Below, piece by piece: positions 12,301 to 54,788 of a DNA stretch of 64,000 bases (position 1 is the first letter of the stretch; the number at the start of each line of letters is the position of its first letter). The stretch is from Albula goreensis (taxonomy: Eukaryota; Chordata; Actinopteri; Albuliformes; Albulidae), in the NCBI GenBank assembly GCA_022829145.1, contig CM040764.1, positions 15,723,670 through 15,787,669 on the forward strand, written 5' to 3'. The notes under the pieces are model-generated. The model was given only the letters and a program-made list of their open reading frames with translations, was not told where the DNA came from and ran no database searches. The translations under genes were made by a program, and so were the position numbers.

Positions 12301-12679
12301 TAAGTGATGTATGTATTGTAAATCTGTTAAAGACAGATTAAACGGCTGTACACAAAATTATTCTCACATGGAGGCAAATCTACTGAAGAGATTCACAACA
12401 GTTATACAGCAACTCTGATATATGCAACATTTTCCTTAAGCTGGACTGAAGTAGCATTATGTAAGTGTTCAGAAGTCAAGTGGCCAGTAGCCTAAGAGCC
12501 AATCACCTACCAACCACGTTCATCTTAATCTGTGTCAAGAAGCTATGCATCTCCACCTGACCTCGCCATGCTTTGTCTAAGTCTATCTGGTTTCACTGAC
12601 ACTGACCAGTCAGACTTACCGATGATGTAAGAGTGAACTGACCATGACTGCACCATTGCAGAGTGAGAAAGGGGGTGAG

Positions 12680-12698
12680 CGAGAGAGAGAGAGAGAGA
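12680..12698. repeat. (GA)n microsatellite
   Basis: A short run of GA dinucleotides, about nine units. Confidence 0.9.
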
Positions 12699-14808
12699 CT
12701 GTGTTTTTACTGGACTGATTTCAAACCTGCTCACAGCTCAATAGACTACAAGAGAGTGACTACTGAAGAGAGATAAACACACCGGTTTAAGCAGAGAGCC
12801 ACACATCATAGCTTTACGAAGGGAAACAGCACGACACTCCTTCTGTTTGGCACGCAATCCATCATATCCATACTGTGGCTTTGTTTTCAAATGCAATGCA
12901 ATTTAGGGATGGCGTGCAAAACACCAACTGGCAATCAAAAAGTGTTATACTTGGTTCTATCGCAACATTTAAGCCATTTTTTCATGCATGCAATGCATTC
13001 TCCATCAAACATCAAATATTTTAGCAGGATAGTTCTGCACTCTATATCACAACGAAAAATCTTATCTCATTCCACAATTATTATATTTAAACAGATAATT
13101 AAAAAAAAACATTTGGAGTAAATGGTTTTGAATGAGCTGTGAGTAATAATAGAAATGTAATAAATTAATTATAGCATAATGTTTGAGCTTACATATATTA
13201 GTGTTGACACTTATGATAGTATAGTCCAAACCATGTCTATGTGGTGATACTGACACTGGCAAAAGCTAGAGAAAAATTCAGCATCTTGGTAGAGCAGCAT
13301 AGGGTCCAGTGCAGGACGTATGACAGTTAATATAGGAAGTTTCAGGATTTTGGCTCAAAAAGAAGCGGTATATCAGAAAAACCAACTACAGCACAGTGGT
13401 GTCTGATTTTCATTTAAATGTACCACTCTGTCTCTTTCAAGCAGAAAAAACCTCCGTCTGCAAAACTGATGTTAACAATGATAACTGTCCATACAATTTG
13501 CAGTCTGACTTTATATTTGCAACTATACTTTTAAAATCGTGTTTTAGGGCTACGGGGAGGAGCATCCTGCTAAAGCATTGATTCTCAATGATTTAGTGGC
13601 TCACAGGCTAATACTAAATCATGACTGTACTAGTGCCAACTGTGGCTTGTGCCACGACATATTATCTTCTAATTAAAAGTTTGTCTTTTTCATTAGAAGG
13701 GGATCAGCATCCATAAAGAGGGGAAATTTTTTTTCAAGACAAGCTATGTCTTGAAGAATAGAGACAGTGAGAGTCCAAATCTTTTACACAAATACTTATC
13801 CCTTATTCTTATCCCTGAGGGGGTATTTTGCTAGTCGTAAGGAGTTACAACAAGAAGCATGGTACAAAACAGATATAATTGTACAGCCATTTTGGCATAA
13901 CATTGTTTCATCAGACAGTGATAGACTAGGGCACAAAGTCAAATCATGCATGCCATTCATTGCAGTTTCATATGAGTGTCGTATTTTATAAAACATAGAT
14001 ACATTTATATTTAGGGAATAGTAAGTACAGTGATGCCATGGACTAAAAATATGTAAGAGGTCATAATCCCATTGACAAGGAGTGAAATAAAGTTTGATTT
14101 TCAGTCAGGTACCCACATCAGGGTATGTATTTATAGTAAAGGGTTCTCTTAATTTGGAAATAAAAGAGCCTCAGGAGAAGAGAGGTATGGAGTCTCAGGA
14201 CTCTGAACCCTCAATTATTCCCACAGCAATTGTCCCGTGGTTCACCGAAGCTTAATTCAAACAGGTGCCTGGGAATAAGAGCACAGGACAAACGCAAGTT
14301 AAGTAACAGACACATGAAAGCAACCAGTTGCAAATGTATTATTTATCAGCATCCACTTCTATCACAACAATACAAAAATAATTTATTGATGCATGCTGTA
14401 CTTTTATACCTAAGATAATTACTATCTGTGGTGTCACCGTCATCACCAGAGTCTTCACAGTACAAAAATTCAAACCGTCAAAGTGTCCTGTCAATATAAA
14501 ATTACTCTATCTGGATACTTCGTGATTGTTCAGTTCATCTTGGGAAATTCGTTAACCTCCTACTTGTAGGGAGTCTGATCACATGACAAAAAGTGTATGA
14601 ATTGAACCTGGTTGGGAGAGAGGCTTTAGGCGCAGGGTGTACGGCTACGTTCTCAGGGCGGGCTCTGCTAGTGCTGAGCTAACTAACTTCCACCTTTTCG
14701 TCCAGTCGTAATTTAGCAATTCACGATATCGACTTTTCTTATTATTTTGCTGCCTTTACAAAATCGTCTTTTTTATTTTAACTTAATCAGAGAGAAGAAA
14801 ACATCGCC

Positions 14809-14835
14809 ATGGAAAGTCCGGGGTTTCCGGGATGA
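14809..14835 (+). promoter_or_regulatory. uORF 1 in the pkn2 leader
   Basis: An ATG in strong context (ATCGCCATGG) opens an eight-codon frame ending in TGA. It lies 179 bases before the pkn2 ATG. It matters only if transcription starts upstream of it, which the sequence alone cannot show. Confidence 0.4.
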
Positions 14836-14838
14836 CCC

Positions 14839-14940
14839 ATGGGTTTCACGTTGGAATACGGATGGTTTTATTTAACCCATAAAAAGGGATTCCTAAATCG
14901 GGAATACATTCTGCAGCTCAACTTTCTGTTTTTAGAGTAG
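14839..14940 (+). promoter_or_regulatory. uORF 2 in the pkn2 leader (33 codons)
   Basis: A second ATG (context ACCCATGG) three bases after the uORF 1 stop, in the same frame, opens 33 codons ending in TAG, 47 bases before the main ATG. Two well-placed uORFs in tandem would be expected to lower translation of pkn2. Confidence 0.4.
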
Positions 14941-14987
14941 CTCACCTCCCATTCTCCTCCGAGTTTGATTCAAAGTTGAGAGCCAAG

Positions 14988-44973
<29,986 letters not shown>

Positions 44974-46900
44974 CCCCTCAACCCTCCCCCCACACTGTGA
45001 ACGGCAACTGCTAACTGTAGCTCATAGCATTGCAGCTCTGAAGATCTGGAGCTGCGTTCTGCCAGCCTTCTGTTGCACTCTGTGCCAAATAAGGGACCCA
45101 CAAATATGTTTATGACAAAATGAAGATTTTTTTTTTTTTTTGTTAAAGAAAAATACAAAGAACTTTTTTGGAAAGCTGACTGTGGCCTCATACGCTGTTT
45201 GTCAGTTTCATATTGTCTGAGCACTGGGAACATTTTCAATGAACTCCTCCTGGAAATGACACCTTCGCAATCAAGTTATATGCCATGGCTTCTTTGAATC
45301 AGTGCTGTAATCGTTTTTTCATCCCGTTTTTTCAGATTCATTTTTAATTATTCTGCCTTATAGAAAAGTGAAATGACATTCATGGAAATTTAATCTAAGG
45401 CTGGAATGTGCCACAAAGACTTGAAGTGCTTTTACGTAACATGGTCACACCACGTTAAAAGGCAACAACTACATACTAACAACTTATCCACTCTCGCTCG
45501 GCCCTGAAGTGTGCTGTTTCTTCACTCTAGATGTTTTCCTGTTTCCTCCAGACGGGACCCTGATTTTGATCCTTCCATCAATGTATTTTCAAGATGCCTT
45601 AAAAGTTCTTGTTTTTGATAAAGGGCTTCCAACCATCGGCTGACAGGTACTGGAAAAAAAAACTTCTGCAGGTGGGCTGCCAAAAGGACTCTTCGGTTTC
45701 AAACTGTTCAGATCTGAAATTGGATTTTAACAAAGAACATAGAAGTCCTCCTAGCGATATTTTGTATCATGTACGAAACTGCATATCGTTTCCTCCCGCA
45801 TTGGTTTTCCATTCCCTACACTTCCCTTACCCCATCCTAAATGTACCATAATTAGAGGGGGAAAAATGTAAGTTATAGTTTTATACTGTATTTTAGTACT
45901 CCAGCATCTTGCATCTGCTGTATAGTGTGACCATGTTTTTTTTATATAAATATTATAGATTTTATGAATATGTCAACGTTGAATGAGTAGCTCAGATATT
46001 GAAAGCAAGCCTGGACCTCTCAAACGGAATGTAAAATGTATGTTGATAAAAAAAAAAAAAAAGAAAACTGTATATTTTGGCTTCTTACATGCCAAAGCAT
46101 GCTGTATTTTTAAAAGAGTGATGATTTCTAAGTGGCACGCATAGTTGCAGTTATGTGGCTATGTTTTAGTCCTTTTTAACCGTGCTGACTCCAGCATCGC
46201 TCCTCGGTTTGAATCACCTAAGGAACGAAGGCTCCGCGTTTGCACTTTCATTCAGGTATTTTTGTGTTGTGGGGGCTTGGTTGTTTTCAACTTGTCACAT
46301 TTAAGTCTGTATGTTGGCATCGGGAGTTGCAGACAGACATTACAAGAGACAATCCTTCACGAGGCAGTTAAGGTGGGGCTCGAGGTCAGTGGCACCGTAC
46401 ATGTGCTGTAATAAAAGGAAGCCAAGCGTCAAATCCCACACAGCTAATTACCAAAACCCTTTAAATCAATGCTTGAGGAACAACCTACAAGAGGTGTGCA
46501 CACCAACTGACAGAATGAACCTAGCTCAACTAACAAAAGTTGTACAGAAAATTGTTCTACTATGAATCACTAAGGGGCCAGGGGTCAAGTCCAGAGGGCA
46601 GGGTTTATATACACAAGCTGAAAGCACTAATTTTATCTATGTAGGTTTTTTTTTGTTTTTTAAATTACCAACTTTTTAGCTTAATTATGAAAATATTGTA
46701 AATACCTTTTCATTATACTGTATGTTAAAGTGACTGGTTAAGCACATTACAAGGAAGAGAGTGATTCTTTTGAATGGTACACTACATTGAAGTACTTGTA
46801 CAAGATGGTGGTGACCTTGGAGAGACAAAAAAAAGGTTTTGCAGTCATTATCCATATCATGAATGCACAAATTAAACATTTTTAATAGAACACGCTCACA
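44974..46900 (+). other. pkn2: pkn2 3'UTR (extent approximate)
   Basis: Follows the stop codon. T- and A-rich with no other gene. Canonical AATAAA at 46410-46415 and ATTAAA near 46871 are candidate poly(A) signals, giving a 1.45 or 1.9 kb 3'UTR. The exact end needs transcript data. Confidence 0.5.
46410..46415 (+). terminator. Candidate pkn2 poly(A) signal AATAAA
   Basis: The first canonical AATAAA I found after the pkn2 stop codon, 1.44 kb downstream. A second, weaker ATTAAA lies near 46871. Confidence 0.45.
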
Positions 46901-48619
46901 TTGTCAGTTACTTGTACAAAATGTCTTTTCTTTGGCGGGATCTTTCGTGATCTTAAGCGTCTGTGGTATCTGTAGAAGCTTTATCTCTGGTAAACAAGTG
47001 GGAGGGAGTGGCTGTCCTTGAGGGCCGTGGGGAAGAGGGGTTTTAGTCGGAGCGATTGTTTGGCTGACTGAACAAACATCCATAGACGCGCACCACTTCA
47101 AGCTGTGGTGAGGAGAGGGAAAGGGAAACCGGGGAGGGGGTGGGGGTGCTAAAGAAAGGCCGAGCGCTGGGCTGTCTGCAGTTTGACTGAAAACAGAAGG
47201 CAGGCCGAGGCAGCTGAGGCACAAGGGCAACCCGTTTTGGCCTTGATTTCATGGATGGAGCTCTGTGGATGAACCACTTGCACTGCAGATTTACAGTGCC
47301 GCTTTGTCTTTTATTACACCGTCGGTGAGCACCGTTGTCACGTTCTACATCTTCGGGTCAGCGACTGCATTCACAACATGCAATTTAAAATATTAAATGA
47401 AAATATTTCAAAATGTGTCAGAGGAAAAGCTCAGAATAACAATTAATAGGTGGAACATCAGCACAGCAAGCAACACGTTCAGATAATTGTACGTCCATAC
47501 ACTCTAACACTGCAGCTTGGATAATGCACGCATTCTACCTCTGCCGCAGGGCTTCAAGTGCCATAGTCAACCATAAAGGTGGGGGCAGACAGCTCTTAAG
47601 GAGGGGAAATGGAATTTACAGTAGACTGACCGTCTTCTAAACACATGTAGCTGAGCTGTGTTCTACATGGATCAGCCACAACTCCCCTGAGAACCAGAGG
47701 CAGAATGGGACCACAAGCATCCAGCAATTGAAGGGTGTATGGTAAAATTAGACTGCTGTTTCATAAGCATTTTCAGGCATCCCCTTCCCTGCTCTCCACT
47801 CGGCCAGCAGCTCAAACTTGCATCCTTCGTGGGTTTCGCTTTTCTGGTTTCTGTGTAATGAAACGAATGGCTCCAATGTTGCAAAGATAATCTTGACTGA
47901 AATGTTGAATCTTGTTTCATGATTTAGGAAAAATATGAAAAAAAAATTGTATGTCCTTGAAGCCAGAGCCATTTTTTTCCATTTACATGGCCTATATCTT
48001 GGGTTTTCGCCCAGCTCCATAGTTAAGACTTCCTTTCCATACACGTAACCTACCCAGACCATAAATTAAAGTAGGGCTCAGTTGTGACAGTCTTGGGTCT
48101 GAGTTTACAGGTTACTGCTGCTGCCCTGTGGGTTGGAAATGGATTGCTCAACACATCGGGTACCCTGTTCAACTGGTCTGGTGGCCCTGAAAGGGTGTGC
48201 CACAGTAGTGCACTGCAGTATCCTGCTGTGATGTCAGTGTGCCGAAGAAGTCTTATTTATTCCATATCGGTGTGTCCAGTGGAAGGTACTGCTTGTAATT
48301 CTCCATTCCATATTGAATGTTAATGCCCAACTGCTGGTTTCTGTGAAGTGCTCTCTACAAACTGACATAACATGGCCAGGAGAAGGTGGCTGTAGTGACC
48401 ATCTGCCTCTGTTTGGCCAGACCCGTGTTTGGAGCAGAAATCGGCCATGAAGTCTCCTCTCCTGATGAAAACCAAGTAGGATCATCTTGAAACACCAGCC
48501 AGTCATCCTCTTGGAAAGTCATGACACCGCACAGATTTCTGGGTAGAAAACAAAGGTGGGCATGTACTTATGTGCACTTTTTTCCCTTATGCTAATTACA
48601 CTTTCAGGGTATTAATGAA

Positions 48620-49100
48620 GATTAGGGTAAATTCAGACAGCCCACACTGAGCAATATCAGTGTTCCTTTGGGTTCTGGTGTTCGACAACCTAAATTTCCC
48701 ATTTGAGCATTAAGGCCAAACATGCATGGCTAAAGTCATAATCACAATTCATCTCATTGTCAGCACCCACTGTTGAATTCACAGGATGCATTTTCGGTAA
48801 TTTGTACCATAGCTGTCGTCCTTTCAGGCTTTTCTGCTGCTTGTAGGGTTTCTTAAACAACCTATTTGTTCAGTTCTGACAACTGAAACATTTCATGAGA
48901 TGTACAGCTTTAATTAGCAAAGACATTAAAAATGCAAGTGCTCATTTGTCAGTGCCAGACTGAGCAATGGGCTTCAATGGGAGTGGAAGGATTCTCACAT
49001 CCCCCAGCAGTGCTTTTTCACTCTGTTCAACTTCAAATGCACATTTGTGCTTTTTTATGTTTGTACATTATCTGACACGTATAGGCAATGAATAAATAGC
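48620..49100. promoter_or_regulatory. Candidate conserved non-coding element
   Basis: Non-repetitive block with TTTAATTAGCAAAG, GTATTAATGAAG, GGTAATTTGTACC and AACAACCTATTTGTTC. It resembles the enhancer-like blocks upstream of pkn2. Tentative. Confidence 0.25.
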
Positions 49101-50033
49101 AATGTAAAGGTCCATTATTTTCACTGGTGTTGAAGCAGTCAGTGCTTTTCCAGTTAAACTGGAAGTCAGGAAAGTGAAAATGTTTTTGGCAGGGTAGCCT
49201 CAAAATCTTTGATTACAAATACTCACACTCACATCCAGGAAGAGGCGGTGGAAATCAGCTTTCCAAAGGCACAAAACAAATCCATGTCATTATTCAAATA
49301 GTATTTGCTTTGTGCTTTCCTCAAGGCTGTTTAAATGGCCAGAGTCTGTGCTAAGGATTACCAAGCTCTGAGTGGAATGTGTGATTGCAAAGTGCCTAGC
49401 GAAAGCTCAAGTCTGTCCGCATGATGCAGTCCCACACTGTGTGACAAGCAAAAGTGTGGAGCCCTGTTGCGAAGTTTCCATTTTTAAAGTCTGACTCATG
49501 TCCATGTGAAGATGTGCTGCTTGAAGTCCAATCCAGACCCCCCGCTGGTGATGGTTTGTCCTCTCCATATGACTTTCCCTGCACTTCTGATGAATGTGTG
49601 CGAAATATTGAAAATTAATCATGAAATTTTTTGTATAGTACATTCAAATAATCAAGAAATATGCTCAAGATTTACAGCCTAAGGGCTTCACGGAGGGAAT
49701 TAATTATGTTTGAATAAATTAGTAATGGTGATTAGGTACTGTAAAACGTCCAATGATAGCTGAGGCGTTTTTCTCACACCGCCAAATGCACCGGGTACTC
49801 ATTAGAGGCAGACTGTTATTGGAGACAGGAGTTGATTCTGTCAAACACATCAAACAGAGAGAAGTCAGAGCTGAAGACCACATACACTCTGCACAAATTT
49901 GTCATATATTATACTTATGCATCTTTAAAATCTCCAATATCCATATTAAATCATGCAATACTTTTATCAACAGTGAAGAATGTTCAAAAAGTGCTATTAT
50001 ATTATCAAATGTTTGGAAAGGCAACAAAGTTTA

Positions 50034-50108
50034 TTTTTTTTTTTTTTTTTTTTTTTGGCCTGCAGAGTAATGGCAGCAGGGTTTTTTTTTGTGTGTGTGT
50101 GTGTGTGT
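50034..50108. repeat. Poly-T run and (GT)9 microsatellite
   Basis: T23 at 50034-50056, then a short T run and GTGTGT at 50091-50108. Confidence 0.95.
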
Positions 50109-50670
50109 AAATATGTAGCACTACCAGGCTATTACACATTTTATGCTAATTATAACCAGGGCTTTTGAGGTGCGGTATACAGTTGGTTCAGTTCTGCTGG
50201 GGGTAGGGGTGAGTTTAGGTCAGCTTTGGCTTTGCTGATGATTTCGGGTGTACATTCCTTCCTCCCCCTCAATCAGCTGAATCCCCCTGCAGAGAGGCAC
50301 CTCAGTGCTGGCTGCCCTAGAGTCCTGTGTGGCACCAGGTGGAGGGAATAAAAACCCACAGGTGAGTGAACCAAATGCACTTTATCTGTGGTTTTAGTAT
50401 CCAACATGGACTACATATGTCCAAATTAAGAGAGAAATGTTTTCTCACCTGAGCATAAACTTTCCATTGACAGTCACTTTACATATTGGTACATCAGTAC
50501 CTGTGACATACTTGCTTATATACCTTAACATCAATATTTGTAGTTCATGTGTACACAAAAAAAGTTCATCTGAAAAAATTACTTATGTTTAAACCTTTAA
50601 AAATCTGTTTTCCTGTTTGAGCTGAAAAAATGCATGCAGGAAAGTGACACAAAGTGATTTTTTAAGGATG

Positions 50671-50689
50671 TGCTGCCACCTACTGTCAG
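50671..50689 (-). promoter_or_regulatory. CTCF-like motif (minus orientation)
   Basis: Plus strand TGCTGCCACCTACTGTCAG. The reverse complement CAGTAGGTGGCAGCA fits the CTCF core. It points back toward pkn2. Confidence 0.35.
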
Positions 50690-51322
50690 ATATTAAATAT
50701 TGCATGACAGGAGGTCCATGTTGTCACTGTTTAGAAGCTGATCCCACAGTCACTACAGAGACTCTGCAATTTGTACTCAGTAGCAAAATTCATATGAGGA
50801 CAACAGTATGATGTAATAGCCATCAAGCTATTCCACATTAGTACACATGTATTAGGTGTTTTTTGTAAATCAGAGCTCATTAGTGCTAAGAATATGTATT
50901 AAAGGAAAAATTACAGGATATGATCACATAATCCAGTAAATACTGTTTATGTGTAATGTTGATGTTGTATACATTCCAGAGTGACTAGTGCTCTCTGAAT
51001 AGATTAAATTTACATTTGGACATAATTATTTGTACATAATAAGGTGTTTTTGATTTTTGTAATTTATGTTCACTCAGGCCTATTTAATTTCGGGTGTGGT
51101 GTGTCAAGGAGGATATTTTTGTCTTTAAGGCAACTACTGTTTTGGAAAATACTGTGTCAATGTTGACACCTTTTTATTTTTTTTTCCTCAATGACTGGTC
51201 AGATACATAAGACAGCTTAATGACAATATTTTCACCCTTAGGCCTCAAAAAAGTTCAGTGAAGTCAAGTCTTGACTTGCTCTTGATTCGAATAATAAATT
51301 GTGCCTTCCATGCAAATTTTAG

Positions 51323-51530
51323 GGCTCGCTCCAGCCAAACTTACTGATTTCACCAGAATAAAAGCGTCACTGAAGCAGGACGAGAAGCATCCATTCTTCA
51401 GGGTGAGTTAAGTCCCTTGATTTTGCTGTTCATAGTCACATCACACATCTCCAATTCTACATTTGAGCAAGTTACTGGCCAAGAATGTGAAATCTTTTCC
51501 ATTTTCCTTTTCCATGTCAAATTCTTCAAA
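51323..51530 (+). pseudogene. Decayed duplicate of pkn2 exons 21-22
   Basis: At 51323-51402 an 80-base stretch keeps the acceptor AG, the codons reading KASLKQDEKHPFFR and the donor GTGAGT, against KKHPFFR|GTATGT in pkn2 exon 21 (81 bases). The next 63 bases align loosely with pkn2 intron 21 (AAGTCCCTTGATTTTG against AGAGTCCCTTTATTTC). Then GAGCAAGTTACTGGCCAAGAATGTGAAA matches the exon 22 stretch GAGCGGGTTACTGGCTAAGAAGGTCAAG (LLAKNVK against LLAKKVK). Because an intron remains, this arose by DNA duplication, not from mRNA. The rest of exon 22 is unrecognisable and no stop-free frame joins the two, so it is a dead relic about 6.4 kb downstream of the parent. Confidence 0.75.
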
Positions 51531-54100
51531 GCCAAATTTTTAGGCCTTTAATTGTATTATTCAATGATGTCTCTATACAAAGAGCGATCCAATTATCCTT
51601 CCTTTATCAACAAGACCTGGTATAGGGTTCAGACAGAGATCTCAGAAAGAACACATCAAAAAGAAACTTCCTATCTTTAGAAAGTTGCTTAGTTTGACTC
51701 TCACGCAAATAATCAGATTATTATCATTGTATGTATAATTCTTTTATGGATATTTTCATGCATCTATTTTTATACTGTTTCTTAATCTGGGTAAACCTAT
51801 AAACATATGGTTGAACCTATAACTATCATTGTTTTTCCAATCATCACTTACCAAACTACTGATAAACTGTGTTTAATTTACTGTGCTATTTGACCATGTA
51901 GAGTCAGGGTAAGAGTATATTAAATGCAGGAAAATATTATAAAATGTACATCATATGAAAGGCATTCCTCTCTGCCTAATTTAAGTTACTGGCTGGAAGT
52001 GAAGTGCCCTCTAGTGGTCACTAAGTGAAGCTACAGCTTAAGCAGAACACCTTATGGGCTTCTGTATTTTTCTCCAATTTATTTTAAATATCAAAGTATT
52101 ACCCTTATGGAAAAATGTTTTGGAGAATATCTTCTCAGTCAATCATTGTTCATGTGCAGTACATCTTGGCCGGGTTTCAGTGCAGAAATAACCCCAGAAT
52201 TGTGTAACAAAGTAATTTGGTTCACATAGTGTATGTAGGGCAGCTGATACCTGGGGACTAAGGCATTCCATGACTGGTTATATGCAAATTTGGCTTGTGC
52301 TGTGTGCAGGATTTCACCTTCAGTCAAAGTGAGCATAGAGGCAACTCATGTCTTTGATTCTTATCATGAAAACAAACAAAATAATGTCAACCAAAGAACA
52401 TGAAGTGTTTGTTAAAAACATACAAATTTATGGTAAAAATACAGCATAGCTTTGAGGGTTGTATGTTACTGTAACCACAAGCTTTGACCACAGTTTGTTA
52501 CTATACAAAAACATAAGAAAAAACTGACACAATATAGGCTTGATCAATTTTATCCTAATGGAAAACATATTTCAAAGGTCTTAATTTTGTTATTAAGTGT
52601 GCATTACTGAAGCAACACGCTCAATCATTTGCACTAACTAAATGAGTACAAATCTATGAGCATACTACTTCAATACATTACATTAGCTGATATACATTAA
52701 GTATATCTAAACTGTAACATGAAAATAGAAATACATACATTTTGTCCAAAACATTAAAAAACAGTACAGTAAATTTAATAGGACAATAAAACAAGGTAAT
52801 AGAAGTTTCATTGTAAAGCAGTAGATAAACATTCTAAAATGAGCAATGTATATCAAGTACCCTTTGATCATTTCTGCAGAAAAATAGAAAAGATTATAAA
52901 ATTGAATGATGCAGAAAAACGTAACCTTCATTCATTCTTACTGTGCGCTACAATCAAGACACTTACTGTATATTTGCTACGTTTATTAAAGAGCAGAGAA
53001 AATATTTTGGGCTTGAAAAAAAGATTTTGAGAACTATCTGGAGTGGCAGGTGGATGAAAAATCATGAGCTACTCCGATGTTTAACAGGTGTAACAATATA
53101 TCATGATCATTGATAACCAAATTCTACATGATTTTTTTTCCACACTGACTTGGAATTTGTTCATTTTTCTTGTGGCCTCTAAATGACATGGCCCAAAGAA
53201 ACTAGATAATTCCTAGTGCCGAATAACGCACCCCTATGAAAAGAATGATTAGTGTAAGACAGAGATTTAAGTGTTTAAGTGCTTTCCTTGACAGAAACCC
53301 CAGTGGATGCAAATGCAGGTTACGGAGCAGAATAATGGCTATCAATTACTGCCATTCCAATTCGCGTTTCAGGGTTACAGCCAGGAGTGGTTTTTAATAA
53401 GCTAGTGAGCTATGTAGCCACTGCAGCTATACATATAAAGTCTCCTGATTCCCATATCTGCACAAAACCTGTGAATGATCATGAATATTATTTGTCCTTT
53501 GACTCCTTAAGCTTCTTAAGCTTGGCATCTCATGCAGAGAGCATTCAGAATAGTACCATTGCTTTGTAGCATCCTCGGGTGATCCCTCTGTCTCTGTTGA
53601 CCATAGCAACCACACCCTGTACTGAAGCCTTTAACCAGGAAAGTCATTTCGGAGTACGGATTCTATTATGGGATGCTGCTGTCAAAGACAGCTGAAGCCA
53701 ATTTGTTTAGACAATATCAGCAACGATTTAGCATAAAACTCCACTTGTGGAGACCAGACAGATGTTCATTAGGTGTTTTTAAACTGAAAGCACTATTGTG
53801 ATTTTTTTTTTTTTTGTCACTGAGTTGTGCACTCTAAATGGAAATCATAAGGCGCTAAATGAAAGGGTCAAACTGAGTCTGAATGTTAAACAGTACACGT
53901 GCCAAAGTGTTGGTATACATGCATCCCAAAATCCATTTCACCCACACTCTGGAATTGGGCAAGTTAAAATTCCAAGACTGTACACACAAGCACTGCTCAC
54001 CATAGTAGCTCTGGAATGCACAAAAAGAAATCAGCCAAAAAAGCCTTCATTTGTCAGCTTAAACCTGAATTTCAAAATCCACTTCTGCATAATTCTGTTT
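51531..54100. other. Intergenic region between pkn2 relic and lrrc8d
   Basis: AT-rich DNA with no recognised gene. It holds a CTCF-like motif at 52.0 kb and, toward the end, may hold part of the lrrc8d 3'UTR (minus strand). Confidence 0.55.
52001..52020 (-). promoter_or_regulatory. CTCF-like motif (minus orientation)
   Basis: Plus strand GAAGTGCCCTCTAGTGGTCA. The reverse complement TGACCACTAGAGGGCACTTC is a near-consensus CTCF site (CCACTAGAGGGCAC). It points toward pkn2. Confidence 0.5.
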
Positions 54101-54123
54101 TTCTTATTTTTTTGGTCTTGCGG

Positions 54124-54129
54124 TTTATT
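54124..54129 (-). terminator. Candidate lrrc8d poly(A) signal
   Basis: TTTATT on the plus strand is AATAAA on the minus strand, 660 bases past the lrrc8d stop. Other candidates exist further down, so the end of the transcript is uncertain. Confidence 0.25.
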
Positions 54130-54788
54130 TGGCTGGTCTTTGATGTCTGTAAACCATCAGGTAAATCAATAAATTAAACTCAATATGGATAGTACAGACT
54201 AACATGAGGAACCCATAATAAAGTTCATGTTGCTAATTCAGCTGTGTCAATATTAAAAATGTACAAAATTATTAATCAGTGAGATAATGCACTCTTTGCA
54301 TAATCTCCAGTTACAGAGGAATAAATTGAAAAGCAGTAATTATATATTTGCGACATCAAAGTGTGAAGTAATAAAAAGTGTACTGTGTACCGTCAGTTTG
54401 TGAACGCCTGTTCTCCTGTCATATGCTGTTTGAAATCATTATGTTTTTCCCTCAAGACTTTAAGGCACAGCCTGTTATGAGAAGGCCTACGCATTATCAT
54501 TATCACGAGTGGGCAGGCCAGTTAGGTCGTTCTGATAGGTACCACAATCTGTGGGACGTGCCCTTATCAGAACTCTGCTGGCTCTCCAGCGGTCAAACGA
54601 TCGACTCGTTGGAACAGAGTTGACCTAGAACCCAGCTCATCGATGGAGGTATTTGAGGAATGACAACCTGACCTGCAGTTTGTAAATGTAAACTTTTACC
54701 TTCTTTCTCATATATGTTGGCGGAGAACAGTAATGATCTGGCAGTAGGACATATAGGGACCATTTGTGCAGTGGACTATCCTCCTACA

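Larger units (their letters stand above)
1..14600. other. Intergenic, gene-desert-like 5' flank of pkn2
   Basis: No open reading frame here exceeds about 105 codons, and none resembles a known protein or has a convincing exon structure. The DNA is AT-rich with many TAAT/ATTA cores and several blocks that look like conserved non-coding elements (listed separately). It also holds one (AC)n tract, a short SINE/LINE tail and two CpG-rich patches. In other vertebrates the region 5' of PKN2 is the long LMO4-PKN2 gene desert, so regulatory DNA is the likeliest content; that is inference, since lmo4 is not in the window. Confidence 0.6.
14600..14987 (+). promoter_or_regulatory. pkn2: pkn2 promoter / 5'UTR region
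   Basis: Immediately precedes the pkn2 start codon. It has more CpG than the flank, a GC box (GGGCGGG at 14656-14662) and no clear TATA box. The transcription start cannot be placed exactly. If it lies upstream of about 14.8 kb, the leader carries two upstream reading frames, listed separately. Confidence 0.5.
46901..51300. other. Intergenic region downstream of pkn2
   Basis: No gene recognised. In particular, nothing here resembles GTF2B, the gene that follows PKN2 in human. Two stretches (about 48.6-49.1 and 49.2-49.7 kb) are non-repetitive and rich in TTAATTAGC/AATTAATCATG-type cores and may be conserved elements. A poly-T run and a (GT)n tract lie near 50.03-50.11 kb. Small frames look random. 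Confidence 0.6.

Noticed and set aside
46904-47230. 108-codon proline-rich minus-strand frame just after pkn2
   Set aside because: Considered as a possible gtf2b exon because GTF2B follows PKN2 in human, but nothing in it resembles TFIIB.
51980-52015. GTTACTGGCTGGAAGTGAAG resembling pkn2 exon 22 a second time
   Set aside because: Only about a dozen matching bases, with no flanking intron or exon similarity; treated as chance beside the better relic at 51.47 kb.
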